Assembly: GCF_000196875.2 (NCBI RefSeq)
Contig: NC_014532.2
Span: forward strand, 1,612,001-1,676,000
Direction of reading: 5' to 3'
DNA length: 64,000 nucleotides
From: Halomonas elongata DSM 2581
GTDB lineage: Bacteria > Pseudomonadota > Gammaproteobacteria > Pseudomonadales > Halomonadaceae
Shown here: positions 16,501 through 23,995 of the stretch, piece by piece
How the letters are laid out: every line of letters begins with the position of its first letter
Numbering within the stretch: the stretch's first letter is position 1
Program-made: the position numbers and the translations under genes
Notes under the pieces: generated by a model
The model's input: the letters and a program-made list of their open reading frames with translations, nothing else
Databases searched by the model: none
What the model was told of the DNA's origin: nothing

Positions 16501-18043
16501 GGCGTTTGCCTGGGTTCCGCTCGGGGTCGGCGAAGGCGGCCAGGCGCTCGGCGGCGTCCTGCTTGTCGGCGGCGAACAGCAGGGCGCCATCGGTATGGTG
16601 ATCGCGGCGCTGGTAGAGCGTGTCGGCGACATCGTAGAGGGCGGTGTCGGTATCGCGCAGCCAATCGGCCAGTCGGCCGGCCATGGCCCGCAGGGCAGGC
16701 TCGCTGCGTGCGGAGAGCTTCAGCGGCAATGGCTCGTCGGAGACCGGGGGAGAGGCCGGCGAAGGCGTCTCGGGCGGGCTCTCGAGGATGACATGGGCAT
16801 TGGCGCCGCCGAAGCCGAAGGAGTTGACGCCGATGATCAGGCGGCCTTCCTGCTTCAGCGGGCGAGCCTGGGTGACGACCTCAAGATTCCAGTCGTCGAA
16901 TTGAATCTTCGGGTTGAGGCGACGGATGCCGATGGTCGCCGGCACTTCGCGGTGACGCAGGCTGTAGAGCGCCTTGGCCAGACCGGCGATACCCGAGGCG
17001 GTTTCCAGGTGACCGAGGTTGCTCTTCACCGAGCCGATGGGCAACGGCGACTGCCGGCGCTTGGCCAGTGCCTCGCCGATGGCTCGGGTCTCGATGGGGT
17101 CGCCGACGGCGGTGCCGGTGCCATGGGCCTCGAGATAGTCGATCTCGTTCGGGTCGATGCCGGCCCGCTCGTAGACCTGGCGCATCAGGGCGACCTGGGC
17201 CTCGGTATTGGGGACGGTGAGCCCTTGCTTGTGACCGTCGGTATTGACGGTCGAGCCGGCGACCACGGCGAGGATGGTGTCTCCGTCGGCCACGGCCTGG
17301 TCATAGTCCTTGAGCAGGAACATGCCGGCGCCTTCCGAGCGCACATAGCCGTCGCCGTCGGCATCGAACACCCGGCAGCGCCCCGAGGGCGAGAGCATGC
17401 TGGCCTTGGAGAAGATGACGAAGCCATAAGGGTGCAGGTGCAGGCTGATACCGCCGGCCAGCGCCATGCTCGTCTCGCCGGCACGGATCGCCTGGCACGC
17501 CTGGTGGAAGGCGACCATCGACGATGAGCAGGCGGTGTCCACCGACATGCTGGGGCCGTGCAGGTCGAACAGGTAGGAGAGCCGGTTCGAGGCGATGCTC
17601 GAGGTGTTGCCGGTGGCGGTGGAGGCGTCGATGGCCGCCATGTCCCCGGTGTAGCGGTACGAATAGTCCAGCGCCGCGACGCCCAGGAAGACGCCGCACT
17701 GGCTGCCGCGTAGCTGCGAGGGCGGTATGCCGGCGCTTTCCATGCTCTCCCAGGTCAATTCCAGGAGCATGCGCTGCTGGGGGTCCATGTTCGCCGCTTC
17801 GCGGGGCGAGATGCCGAAGAAGTCGGCGTCGAAGCCACTGATGTCGCCCAGGCTGCCGGCGGCGAAGGTCACGCTGGTGCCGGGGTTGCGCTTGTCGGGG
17901 TGCTGGAAGACCTCATGGCTCCAACGGTCGGCCGCGACCTGGGTCACCAGGTCCTTTTCGGCTCGCAGGTCCTGCCAGAAGTCTTCCGGGGTGGTTCCCG
18001 GCATCCGGTGGGCGACACCGATGATGGCCACGCGTCTTGTCAT
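10589..18043 (-). CDS. Type I reducing polyketide synthase, KS-AT-DH-(psiMT)-ER-KR-ACP (RkpA-like)
   Basis: 2484 residues, a single complete reducing module. The KS spans 1-430: VDTACSSSM (Cys near 169), EAHGTGTAVGDP, and NLGHLETASG. The AT spans about 540-840, with GHSVGE (Ser near 619) and YAFHSP, a motif closer to malonyl- than methylmalonyl-type. The DH spans about 890-1180, with HVVGDAAIFP near 919 and LHPGILDSAF. Residues about 1200-1560 occupy the C-methyltransferase position but lack a clear glycine-rich SAM motif. A KR structural subdomain follows at about 1590-1730. The ER spans about 1760-2070 (HGAAGGVGLAAI near 1898). The KR spans about 2095-2290 (VTGGLGGFGLRS, then YSSA and SYVAAN). 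The ACP is near 2370-2460 with GFDSLMG (Ser near 2405). There is no thioesterase. It should act iteratively to make a saturated chain, cytoplasmically, and it is coupled on both sides by ATGA overlaps. Confidence 0.93.
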   Translation of the reverse strand: MTRRVAIIGVAHRMPGTTPEDFWQDLRAEKDLVTQVAADRWSHEVFQHPDKRNPGTSVTFAAGSLGDISGFDADFFGISPREAANMDPQQRMLLELTWESMESAGIPPSQLRGSQCGVFLGVAALDYSYRYTGDMAAIDASTATGNTSSIASNRLSYLFDLHGPSMSVDTACSSSMVAFHQACQAIRAGETSMALAGGISLHLHPYGFVIFSKASMLSPSGRCRVFDADGDGYVRSEGAGMFLLKDYDQAVADGDTILAVVAGSTVNTDGHKQGLTVPNTEAQVALMRQVYERAGIDPNEIDYLEAHGTGTAVGDPIETRAIGEALAKRRQSPLPIGSVKSNLGHLETASGIAGLAKALYSLRHREVPATIGIRRLNPKIQFDDWNLEVVTQARPLKQEGRLIIGVNSFGFGGANAHVILESPPETPSPASPPVSDEPLPLKLSARSEPALRAMAGRLADWLRDTDTALYDVADTLYQRRDHHTDGALLFAADKQDAAERLAAFADPERNPGKRPVIQGRRLDAAQGPAFVYAGNGCQWETMGRDLLADSKVFAAAIDEVDALFQRHADFSLRAELAGDNGSERFVHTEIAQPALFALQVGITRMLAAQGIEPIAVTGHSVGEVAAAWACGALSLEDAVRVIHLRSHFQGLTRGQGEMTAVGLGAEAIAAYLERPEYCDIHLAGTNSAQGVTLAGPAEALSRLEAELSGQRHFAKRLPLDYAFHSPAMDPIRDDLIAALAGLHPRQARIPYISTVTGEELDGERLDADYWWHNIRQPVRFDDAARTITADGTNVLVEIGAHPILKRYLSEALREAELDGLVIGTLERDVPGPVCLDRAIGQTLLSGLETDIDHWFPVTGCLAELPRYPWQREPHWMPTTSEALGLLSRHYEHPLLGYRLAQHTLTWESQLDTGRQPWLADHVVGDAAIFPGAGFIELALAAAARWREATPLDVEELEIQAPMMLDGQHGRLTRLAIAPEDGRVTIHSREPAVGVEWQLHATARIMAQSRGLLLEHAAPALPERAPDLELDEHLAMASRLGLDYGPAFQAIDRAWVEGDSVIGRVRPTPAIEEQLALQHLHPGILDSAFQLFLPLLARDGLEARGMAFVPVRVGRIQWTPEAGRPTLARARLLKRAPYSFTADFELFDEQGRAVAVVSETRFKAVRLTQSAKQSLSHLDVRLTPAPRPWNRQPADLTALEAAMPRLVDGYVEATGQRYASEVAPLLDRLAEAFAAEALDDELHDGVLGHSRYQALADAHPQARPLLDQLLRLLEDAGRLERGENGWTRVAGDDEIDATTIWRLLAQDYPGHIGPIHRLGRFGLNLRDLLAGHRDAGDIGLDRDRLTRLNRQLIGHDGWRAIATPLGEALADTLAHLAEGQRLTLLEAGVSAPALGERLADLVDPDRCDYRILTAGELAWQHAEQLRERQPLIEVESLEAPAEQPPQGATGQAQLALVSLDVTNRDLSRRLIEALPQRLAPGARVLLLGVAPSAWLDTLLVTPGLDDEHAAPAACELDDVTELLTRLGAEQVQPLPLEDDAGAYLVHARLPDTLDASEDVTASPADYLLVADGANQALAERLAADLERRGHRAALGDESAAARATHIVDLRDTGLERCQQAARWASLVEASAEGHDAAPNLWLVTRDVAAIWGDASEPASRPGASDDAALWGFGRSLANEAQGFRVRLLDLPGGDLEESAFEALGAELAAPDDETEVAIDAHGTRFATRLRILPAPGTSTAAPEAPRNAMTLGFPLPGQLRHLAWQPTALPEPGEGEVEIRVEATGLNFRDVMYTLGLLSDEAIENGFAGPTLGLEFAGVVKRLGPGVEGVAPGDAVLGFGPASFSDRLIASQHAIAPLPDNIDFAAAATIPTTFFTVYYALKHLARLSPGEHVLIHGAAGGVGLAAIQVARWLGAEIHATVGAEEKGDFLRLSGIERLYDSRSLTFAEEILADTNGRGVDVVLNSLAGEAINQNLRVLRPFGRFLELGKRDFYENTHIGLRPFRNNLSYFGIDSDQLMKACPELTQSLFSEMMALFEDGTFTPLPYTAFGNRQVVEAFRYMQQARQIGKVVVTQDQPLRAEATETEMLAAPELPADATYLVTGGLGGFGLRSAQWLAERGARHLVLVGRRGAASPEADEGIARLEAMGVTVEAAACDVADRDALAALLERCRAEHPPLKGIIHAAAVIEDGLIRNLDDERIARVLTPKIEGARHLDALTRNDELDFFVLYSSATTLFGNPGQASYVAANHWLEALAASRRAAGLPATCVRWGAIEDAGFLARNTRTRDALQERLGGSALRADDALEVLGRMLAAPSPSLGVLELDWSALARSLPTAETPRFSEIARTAGDEGQQDDADQDLARLLDELSPEELHATVTELLKSELASILLVEEDKIDVHRSVYDMGFDSLMGVELMTAIESRLGVRVPVMVLSEASTLDKLSGVLIERLTRGDDEEADDDAELASLAARHGTEAVPEVAQEASAR

Positions 18044-19614
18044 GCTTGCTCCCGATGATCCTGGTTGCTGCCGTCATGGGCGTGCTGCGCCTGATCGATG
18101 ACGGCTTGCCATATCCGTTGACTCAATTGTTCTGCCGCAAGCGGCGTAAACGCCTGGGGCCGGCTTCCCCGACCGTGGCTCGACCACAACAGATAGGGCG
18201 TGTCACCGTCCGGTTCGCCATAATGCCGATAGACCTCGGGCATGATCGGCACATGGTCGCCATACCAGCACAGTAGCCCGCCCCGGGGCGTCGCCTCCAG
18301 TTGCCGACGCAGGCAGGCGGCCATGCGATCGGCATTGCGCAGGTGGGCCAGATAGCTGGCCAGCTCCCCGCAGTCGTCCGGCAAGGGTGGCGCGTCCGCG
18401 CTCAGCAGGTCGCGGGCCGCGTCCTCCGCCCGGTCGTCGAATTGCAGCGGGCCGTGATTCTCCATGGTGATCACGAACACGAACAGCGGCTCATTATCCG
18501 GTTCATTGAGCAGACTGCCAACCTTGTCGGCCAGTGCCAGGTCACCGACGTACTGGCCACAGTAGTCGGCGGCCGTGAAGGCGCGTATGTCGATGAAGTC
18601 GTCGAAACCGAGCTGCGGCATGACCTGGTCGCGCTGATAGAAGCTCGCGGCATAGGGATGCAGGCAGACGGTTCGATAGCCGAGTCGTTTCAGTTCGCCG
18701 GCCAGGCTCGGCACGCGGTGGCGCGCCAACTGGTGATAAGGGTTGAAGCGATGAACGCCCAGAGTGTCTCGGTCGAGGCCGGTCAGTACGGCCGTTTCGG
18801 TGCGTACCGTGTTGGCGCCCCAGGCCGGCACCCTGAGGCTGCCGTGCATCAACGATGTTTCGGTCAGGGCATCCAGGTTCGCCAGCAGGTCGTCACGCAG
18901 GCCGCCGTGCCAGGGGCGAGGGTCGAAGAAGGATTCGCTCTGCACGACGACCAGATGGGGCAGGCGCTCCCTGGAAGGGGCCGGCTCGGGAGCGGGCGTG
19001 TAGGGCGAGTCGCTTGCCTCGAGGGGGTGTCGTGCCAGCAGGCCGTAGGCCCAGAGTGCGCTGATCAGCCCGAGTCGATGGGTGTCGTCGACGGGATCGA
19101 GTCGGCAGGCCGGCAGGCAGCGGAGTCCGACGACCAGAGGCAGGGCCGACAGCGCGATGACGAGGAGCGTTCCGATGAGGAAGTCGAAGGTGCCATGACG
19201 GGACAGCAGTGACGGCTCGAGGACCATGAAGCCGACGATGGTCGCCAGGCCGGCGAGGCTGGCGCCGATGGCCAGCCCGATGCCGAAGAAGGGAATGTAC
19301 AGGCGCGGGTGACGGATGGCGTCGAGAAAGTACTCGAAGTCCTGGCACAGGAAGGGTTCGCGCAGGGTCTTCGACTTGGCGTTGCTGGATTGCACCACGA
19401 CGAGCTGCAGGGCGAGGAAGAGCACCATCGCGAACCAGGGGCGCTGCAGCACCAGCGTGAAGCATCCATAGAGCACGCCCCAGCTGCCCAGGTGGACGGC
19501 CAGGGTCGCCACCGGGCGACGCCAGGGTGGCGCGGTGGTCGGTCGCAAGGCGGCCTCGGCGATGAAGCTGCCGAGCAGGCCCAGGCACCAGGGCAACAGT
19601 AGCGCCCGCGTCAT
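18040..19614 (-). CDS. Membrane LTA-synthase/sulfatase-fold transferase
   Basis: 524 residues. The start at 19614 (MTRALLLPWCLGLLGS) is chosen because it overlaps the SDR stop as ATGA and opens directly into a membrane helix; the frame extends further upstream without coding character. About five N-terminal helices are followed by the LREPFLCQDFEYF linker typical of LTA-synthase-like proteins, then an extracytoplasmic alkaline-phosphatase-like domain (about 230-510). Candidate active-site features are VVVQSESFFDPR (metal site), GANTVRTETAVLTG (nucleophile Thr), ENHGPL, and YGDHVPIMPE. The family moves phosphoglycerol or phosphoethanolamine from phospholipids to sugars or lipids. Here it sits between lipid-building and Kdo-transfer genes, so it may attach a head group to the operon's lipid (inference). 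Hydrolase activity is the alternative. Confidence 0.85.
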   Translation of the reverse strand: MTRALLLPWCLGLLGSFIAEAALRPTTAPPWRRPVATLAVHLGSWGVLYGCFTLVLQRPWFAMVLFLALQLVVVQSSNAKSKTLREPFLCQDFEYFLDAIRHPRLYIPFFGIGLAIGASLAGLATIVGFMVLEPSLLSRHGTFDFLIGTLLVIALSALPLVVGLRCLPACRLDPVDDTHRLGLISALWAYGLLARHPLEASDSPYTPAPEPAPSRERLPHLVVVQSESFFDPRPWHGGLRDDLLANLDALTETSLMHGSLRVPAWGANTVRTETAVLTGLDRDTLGVHRFNPYHQLARHRVPSLAGELKRLGYRTVCLHPYAASFYQRDQVMPQLGFDDFIDIRAFTAADYCGQYVGDLALADKVGSLLNEPDNEPLFVFVITMENHGPLQFDDRAEDAARDLLSADAPPLPDDCGELASYLAHLRNADRMAACLRRQLEATPRGGLLCWYGDHVPIMPEVYRHYGEPDGDTPYLLWSSHGRGSRPQAFTPLAAEQLSQRIWQAVIDQAQHAHDGSNQDHREQA

Positions 19615-20375
19615 GAAGGCCTCCCGTAACCCATCAGGCCGAGCAGGCGCTGGGAAAGCGCGGCCGGCAGTACCGCCAGGCTCCAGCACCCCAGGTTGAG
19701 CGGAAAGGGGAAGCTGACGCGCGCCCGGTTGCGCTCGATGCCCCTGGCGATATGGCGGGCGGCACGCGTGGGGTCGATTTCCCAGGGCTTGGGGCCGGGC
19801 ATGGACTCGCACATCGGCGAGCTGACATAACCGGGCATGACCACGGTCACGCCCACGCCGCGCGGTGCCAGCCAGCCGCGCAGGGCTTCGCCGTAGGCTT
19901 TGATGCCGGCCTTGCTGGCGCTGTAGCTGGGCGTCAGCGGCAGGCCGTGCCAGGCGGCCAGGGAACTGAGAAAGACGATCCGGCCATGGCCGCGCTCGGC
20001 CATGCGCGGCGCCAGTCGCTCGGCCATGGCCATGGGCGTGCGTAGATTGATGGCCAGCAGTTGGCTGGTGGCCGACCAGTCTTCCATCTCCCGCCCCGGT
20101 TCGGCATGGGTATTCTGGCCGGCGTTGGCGATGACCACGTCGGGCAGCGTCAGTTGTTCCAGCCAGTCGCTCAGGGCAACGTCATCGGTCAGGTCCACCC
20201 GGCTTGTCTCGACCTCGGCACCAGCCTGTCGGCACTCGTCGGCCAGGGCGTCGAGTGGTTCCCGGCGGCGACCGTGGAGGATCAGGCGCACGCCGGGCGA
20301 GGCGTAATGCCTGGCCAGGGCGCTGCCGATGGCGCCGGTGGCACCAGTGATCAACAAGCTGCGGGGTGCGGTCAT
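19611..20375 (-). CDS. Short-chain dehydrogenase/reductase (RkpH-like; probable 3-keto reductase)
   Basis: 254 residues from ATG at 20375. It is a classical SDR: TGATGAIGSALARHYAS (cofactor glycine motif, about 9-25), LHGRRREPL, NAG at about 88, the catalytic Ser in FLSSLAAWHG, and YSASK (about 152-156). The Arg-rich loop after the second strand suggests NADPH. The C-terminal 40 residues (RVSFPFPLNLGCWSLAVLPA) are hydrophobic and may bind membrane, as in 3-ketodihydrosphingosine reductases. Both ends overlap neighbours as ATGA. In context it probably reduces the keto group left by the AONS-type enzyme to an amino alcohol. That role is inferred from order and family. Confidence 0.88.
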   Translation of the reverse strand: MTAPRSLLITGATGAIGSALARHYASPGVRLILHGRRREPLDALADECRQAGAEVETSRVDLTDDVALSDWLEQLTLPDVVIANAGQNTHAEPGREMEDWSATSQLLAINLRTPMAMAERLAPRMAERGHGRIVFLSSLAAWHGLPLTPSYSASKAGIKAYGEALRGWLAPRGVGVTVVMPGYVSSPMCESMPGPKPWEIDPTRAARHIARGIERNRARVSFPFPLNLGCWSLAVLPAALSQRLLGLMGYGRPS

Positions 20376-21610
20376 AGCAGGGCCTCGAGCGGAGAAATGG
20401 TGGCTTCGAGCCTGGCCGCGACGTTGTCGATGGCGAGCTCGATGCCGGTGTCGCAGTAATAGCCTCCGTTGAGTTGCACGGTGTGCATGACCGTACGATG
20501 AAAACAGCGGAACAGTTCCTCGTCGGGCGGTTGCCCATGGTGCCAGAAGTCGTTCAGCCCGCCGTCGAACGTCAGGCCGTCGAGCCGGTAGATCGGCTGG
20601 CTCAGGGCGATGGTCGGACAACGATGTTCCAACGCCACGATACCCGAGGTGCTGTTGACCGTCACGGTACCGGTGGCGGCCTTGAACAATGCGTTGAGAT
20701 CGCCGGACTCGAGATAGACGACGCGTCCGGCGATGTCATAGCGCTTCTCGAGGCGTGCAATGAGGCCGGCGTAGTCGATGAGGCCCATGTCCAGCGGGTG
20801 GTTCTTGATGCACAGCAGGCTGTCCGACGGCGCATGGCGGGCGAAGGAGGCCATGGTGTACTCGATCACTTCCGGCATGTCGGCGAAAGCCGAGTGATTG
20901 CGGATCTGGGCATCGCCATTGAGCTGCAGGGGCAGCACGAAATAGGGCTGCTTGCCTTCGGCCAGGGCGCGAATGCGTTCGGCATCGTGCGGCTTCCACC
21001 AGTGCAACTGGGTGAAGCGCTTGATATAGCCGGCGTATTCGACGGGCGCAGTGACCGGCGCATGGTTGCGATAGCGGGGAAACAGCGCGGGATTGGCGAG
21101 CCCGGCCAGATGGTAGAGCACATCGTGGGTGGCGCGGCGCTTGAACGATGTCTGGAAACGCTTGGCCGGCGGAGGATCGGGCAGTTGGCGGCCGACCTCC
21201 AGATACCAGTCGGCCTCCTGGGGCAGCAGCGAATAACCGTTGACGCCTTCGCGCTCCAGGGTGATCCAGTGGGGGCGGAAGTAGCCCTCTTCGAGTACCT
21301 GGTTGCGAATGCCCACCTTCCTGGCGGCCTTGGCGGCGGCCAGGTGAATGGGGCGCTGGTCGCCGAACAGCAACTGGTCGGTGGTGCCATGCCGCTCCCA
21401 GAGATCGGCCAGGAAATCCGGGAGTTCCTCCAGCTTGCCGCGAAAGGCATGACTCGGGCCGGCGTGGCGCGACCAGTAGGCGATGTCGCCACCGGCGAAA
21501 TGGACCTTGGCGACATGATGGCCATCGGCCCTCAGTCGCTTCGCCAGGCGGGGGAAGAATGGCGAGCAGACACCCTGGAGGAACAAGAATGAGCGTTTCG
21601 GCGAATTCAC
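20372..21610 (-). CDS. kpsS: KpsS-like capsule beta-Kdo transferase
   Basis: 412 residues from GTG at 21610, one base after the kpsC stop. The frame extends upstream, but coding similarity begins at this GTG (NSPKRSFLFLQGVCSPFF). It aligns along its length with E. coli KpsS: LLFGDQRPIHLAAAKAARK, EEGYFRPHWITLEREGVN, YSLLPQEADWY, DAQIRNHSAFADM, IKNHPLD, and TVNSTSGIVALEH. KpsS adds the first beta-Kdo to lyso-phosphatidylglycerol in group 2 capsule assembly at the cytoplasmic face of the inner membrane. Here the acceptor may be the lipid made by the downstream genes. Its stop overlaps the SDR start (ATGA). Confidence 0.92.
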   Translation of the reverse strand: MNSPKRSFLFLQGVCSPFFPRLAKRLRADGHHVAKVHFAGGDIAYWSRHAGPSHAFRGKLEELPDFLADLWERHGTTDQLLFGDQRPIHLAAAKAARKVGIRNQVLEEGYFRPHWITLEREGVNGYSLLPQEADWYLEVGRQLPDPPPAKRFQTSFKRRATHDVLYHLAGLANPALFPRYRNHAPVTAPVEYAGYIKRFTQLHWWKPHDAERIRALAEGKQPYFVLPLQLNGDAQIRNHSAFADMPEVIEYTMASFARHAPSDSLLCIKNHPLDMGLIDYAGLIARLEKRYDIAGRVVYLESGDLNALFKAATGTVTVNSTSGIVALEHRCPTIALSQPIYRLDGLTFDGGLNDFWHHGQPPDEELFRCFHRTVMHTVQLNGGYYCDTGIELAIDNVAARLEATISPLEALL

Positions 21611-21611
21611 G

Positions 21612-23639
21612 TTAATGCTTTCCGATGAAGATATTGCGATACCAGCGATACAGGTGCGTTCGCCACGCGGGTTGATGATGGTCGGCTCGGCGCTGTTCCA
21701 GCAGGGCCACGACGGTTTCGGCGTTGCAGAGTCGTCGACTGCCCGGATCGACATACAACGGGTAGAGGATCAGGGTGGCCGCGACCAGGGCGTCCAGTTC
21801 GAGAGACCGGCGACGTCTCGGGCAGGCATGACGATCCTCGGTCAGCCCCCAGCCCGCATAGAACGGCATGCCGTAGGTGACGACACGACGTCCCCGGAGC
21901 AATGCCTCGAATCCCGCCAAGGAGCACATGGTATGGACCTCGTCGACCATGTCCAGCAAATCGACGATATCGACGTCGCCGACCTCGAGGTCGTAGAGCC
22001 GTTCGTCGCCCGGGCTCAGGGCGCCGACCCGGGCACCAGTCGTCACGTCGGGATGCGGCTTGTAGAGGATGCGGGCCTCGGGATTGGCCTGGCGCACGGC
22101 GGCAAGCAGATCGCCGTTGGTGCGAATGTCGAAGGTGCCGTGGGCTATGGAGGCGTCGGTTTCCACCTGGCCGGGTACCAGTAGCAGGCGACCACCCTCG
22201 GGGCGCTGGAGGCGGCGTGCACCGGGGACGTTGTACTTGGAGAGTCGCAGCGCGACCAGCCGCTCGCGCAGTCGGGCGGCACGCTGCAATAGAGCGGGCG
22301 GGAAGCTGGCCTCGTTGAGGGTGCGTTCCAGTTCGCTTTCGCGGTTGGCGTCGTAATGGATGCCGAGTGAATCGACGACCAGGGAGAGCGGGCGGGCCAG
22401 GTCGACGCCCAGGCCGATGGAGCGCAGAAAGCCATCCTCCATGCGCCATAGGACATGGTCCCGCTCGCGACACCGCTGCTCGGCGGCGCTGTCCAGTTGC
22501 GATGCCCAGCACAGCAGGCGCTCGCCGCGTTCGGCGCCTTCCGGGGGCTTGTTATGGCGCAGGTGACGAATGGCGGTGCCATCGCCCAGAAAGTCGCCGA
22601 CGAAACCGCGCTTCCATGACGACAGCCCGTAGGTGACCCAGCGCCCCGCCAGACGGCGCTGCTGGCGAGTCTGGTCGCCGATCAGCTCCAGGGTCTGCTC
22701 GAAGTCGCCGGCCTGGCCGGTGTAGGGGTTGGCGTAGCGGGCATAGCCGAAATAGGCCGCCGCAAAGACCTGTGCCAGCGAGCGGGGGACGCCGCGCCGC
22801 GGGCAGTGCCGGCGGTCGTCGGTAAGCCCCCAGCCGGCATAGAAGGGCACGCCGTGGCAGACGACGCGCTTGTCGGCCAGCAGGGCTTCGAAGCCCAACT
22901 GGCTGCTGACCACATGCACGCAATGCACCGCATCGAGCAGCGACCAGGGGCTCAGGGTCTCGCCGATCAGGCGGCAGCCGGGGAGCTGGCCGGCCGCCAG
23001 GAGATGCCCCTCTTTCTTGCCGGCGATGACGTCGGGATGGACCTTGACCAGGATCTCCGACTCGGGGTGCTCGGCTCGGGCGCTCTCCAGCATCCGCTGG
23101 AAGTCGTCGGCTTCGGCCAGGCCGCCGGGGATCGAGGCATCGCCGGCAGTCTGGTCGACGACCAGCACGCGCGGCCGGTCGTCGTCGAACAGCGGGCGAT
23201 CCGGAGCATGGTTGTACTTGGAGAGCCGCAGTTCGCGCAGCTGTTGCATGCCGCTTCTGGCACGCGCGAGCTCCGCCTCGGACGTGTGCTCGGCGGCCAG
23301 GATCAGGTTTTCCAGTGCCGAGGGCCGGCTGGCGTCGTAATAGATGCCCAGCGGGTCGACGACGAGGCTATGGGGCGGGTGCCCCTCCACGCCAAGCCCC
23401 CATGAGCGCAAAAAGCCATCTTCGATGGCGATATAGGGCAGCCGATGGCGATCGGCATGCTCGCGGGCCTTGCGTGTGCTGGGCTTGAGGCCCCATCCGG
23501 CCACGGCGCCGGCATGACGCGCGCGTGGAGAACCGAGATGACAGAGCCGTTGGAACTCGGGCAGACAGGCGCGCAGCGTGGGCAGGGCGAGCATGCGCCG
23601 GGTCGCGACGGCGAGGGTTCCTGAGGCTGTCGTGGCCAA
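21612..23639 (-). CDS. kpsC: KpsC-like dual-domain capsule beta-Kdo polymerase (RkpJ/LpsZ family)
   Basis: 675 residues if started at TTG 23639, which has AAAGGA 8 nt upstream and gives the same length as E. coli KpsC; the open frame extends to 23828. It consists of two homologous glycosyltransferase halves. Each shows IEDGFLRSWGLGV / MEDGFLRSIGLGVD, then SLVVDPLGIYYDASRPSALE / SLVVDSLGIHYDA, LSKYN, VDQTAGDASIPGG / VPGQVETDASIAHG, VKVHPDV / YKPHPDV, and FYAGWGLTDDR / FYAGWGLTEDR. KpsC extends the KpsS product into a poly-Kdo linker. It is the first gene of the operon ending at the AONS gene. No kpsM, T, D or E genes lie in this window. Confidence 0.94.
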   Translation of the reverse strand: MATTASGTLAVATRRMLALPTLRACLPEFQRLCHLGSPRARHAGAVAGWGLKPSTRKAREHADRHRLPYIAIEDGFLRSWGLGVEGHPPHSLVVDPLGIYYDASRPSALENLILAAEHTSEAELARARSGMQQLRELRLSKYNHAPDRPLFDDDRPRVLVVDQTAGDASIPGGLAEADDFQRMLESARAEHPESEILVKVHPDVIAGKKEGHLLAAGQLPGCRLIGETLSPWSLLDAVHCVHVVSSQLGFEALLADKRVVCHGVPFYAGWGLTDDRRHCPRRGVPRSLAQVFAAAYFGYARYANPYTGQAGDFEQTLELIGDQTRQQRRLAGRWVTYGLSSWKRGFVGDFLGDGTAIRHLRHNKPPEGAERGERLLCWASQLDSAAEQRCRERDHVLWRMEDGFLRSIGLGVDLARPLSLVVDSLGIHYDANRESELERTLNEASFPPALLQRAARLRERLVALRLSKYNVPGARRLQRPEGGRLLLVPGQVETDASIAHGTFDIRTNGDLLAAVRQANPEARILYKPHPDVTTGARVGALSPGDERLYDLEVGDVDIVDLLDMVDEVHTMCSLAGFEALLRGRRVVTYGMPFYAGWGLTEDRHACPRRRRSLELDALVAATLILYPLYVDPGSRRLCNAETVVALLEQRRADHHQPAWRTHLYRWYRNIFIGKH

Positions 23640-23995
23640 AAAGACAATCCTTTGTAGCTTGGGCGTTATTCGATGCTTGACCTTTTCGCGTTGTGCATCC
23701 GCTGCACCGTGATCGATCTCGCTGCCTGGAGTGGGCAATCTCCCTATCGCTTGTGGCTCCCGGCCGGCAATCTTCGTCGCGGTCCGGCTGACCGGGGCCG
23801 AGAATGCCATTTGCCATGAATATTGCATGCCAGCACGGCAGATCCTGCCTGCCCGGCAGCATGTGAACGTGTATGAACACGGCCAAAATGGCCAGTGTAT
23901 CAGGCCGATAGCGATTTGGCTCGACGTCCTAGGTGAACAAGAGTGGATTTACCGGAGTTCTTGAAGGGGTGTCGGGGGAGTGGTATAAATCTGTT
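23640..23995. other. Divergent promoter region between kpsC and the haem operon
   Basis: These roughly 350 bp have no convincing gene. On the plus side TGGTATAAAT (23981-23990) is a plausible -10 region for hemP just before the Fur box. On the minus side the DNA must carry the capsule operon promoter. I found no RfaH ops or JUMPstart motif. Confidence 0.45.

Noticed and set aside
18040..19812. A longer version of the LTA-synthase-like protein starting at 19812
   Set aside because: The extra 66 residues lie inside the SDR gene and are Pro/Arg-rich shadow sequence; the ATG at 19614 overlaps the SDR stop as in the other junctions.
23731..23964. A 77-residue frame between kpsC and hemP
   Set aside because: No ribosome site or motif; it covers the expected promoter region.
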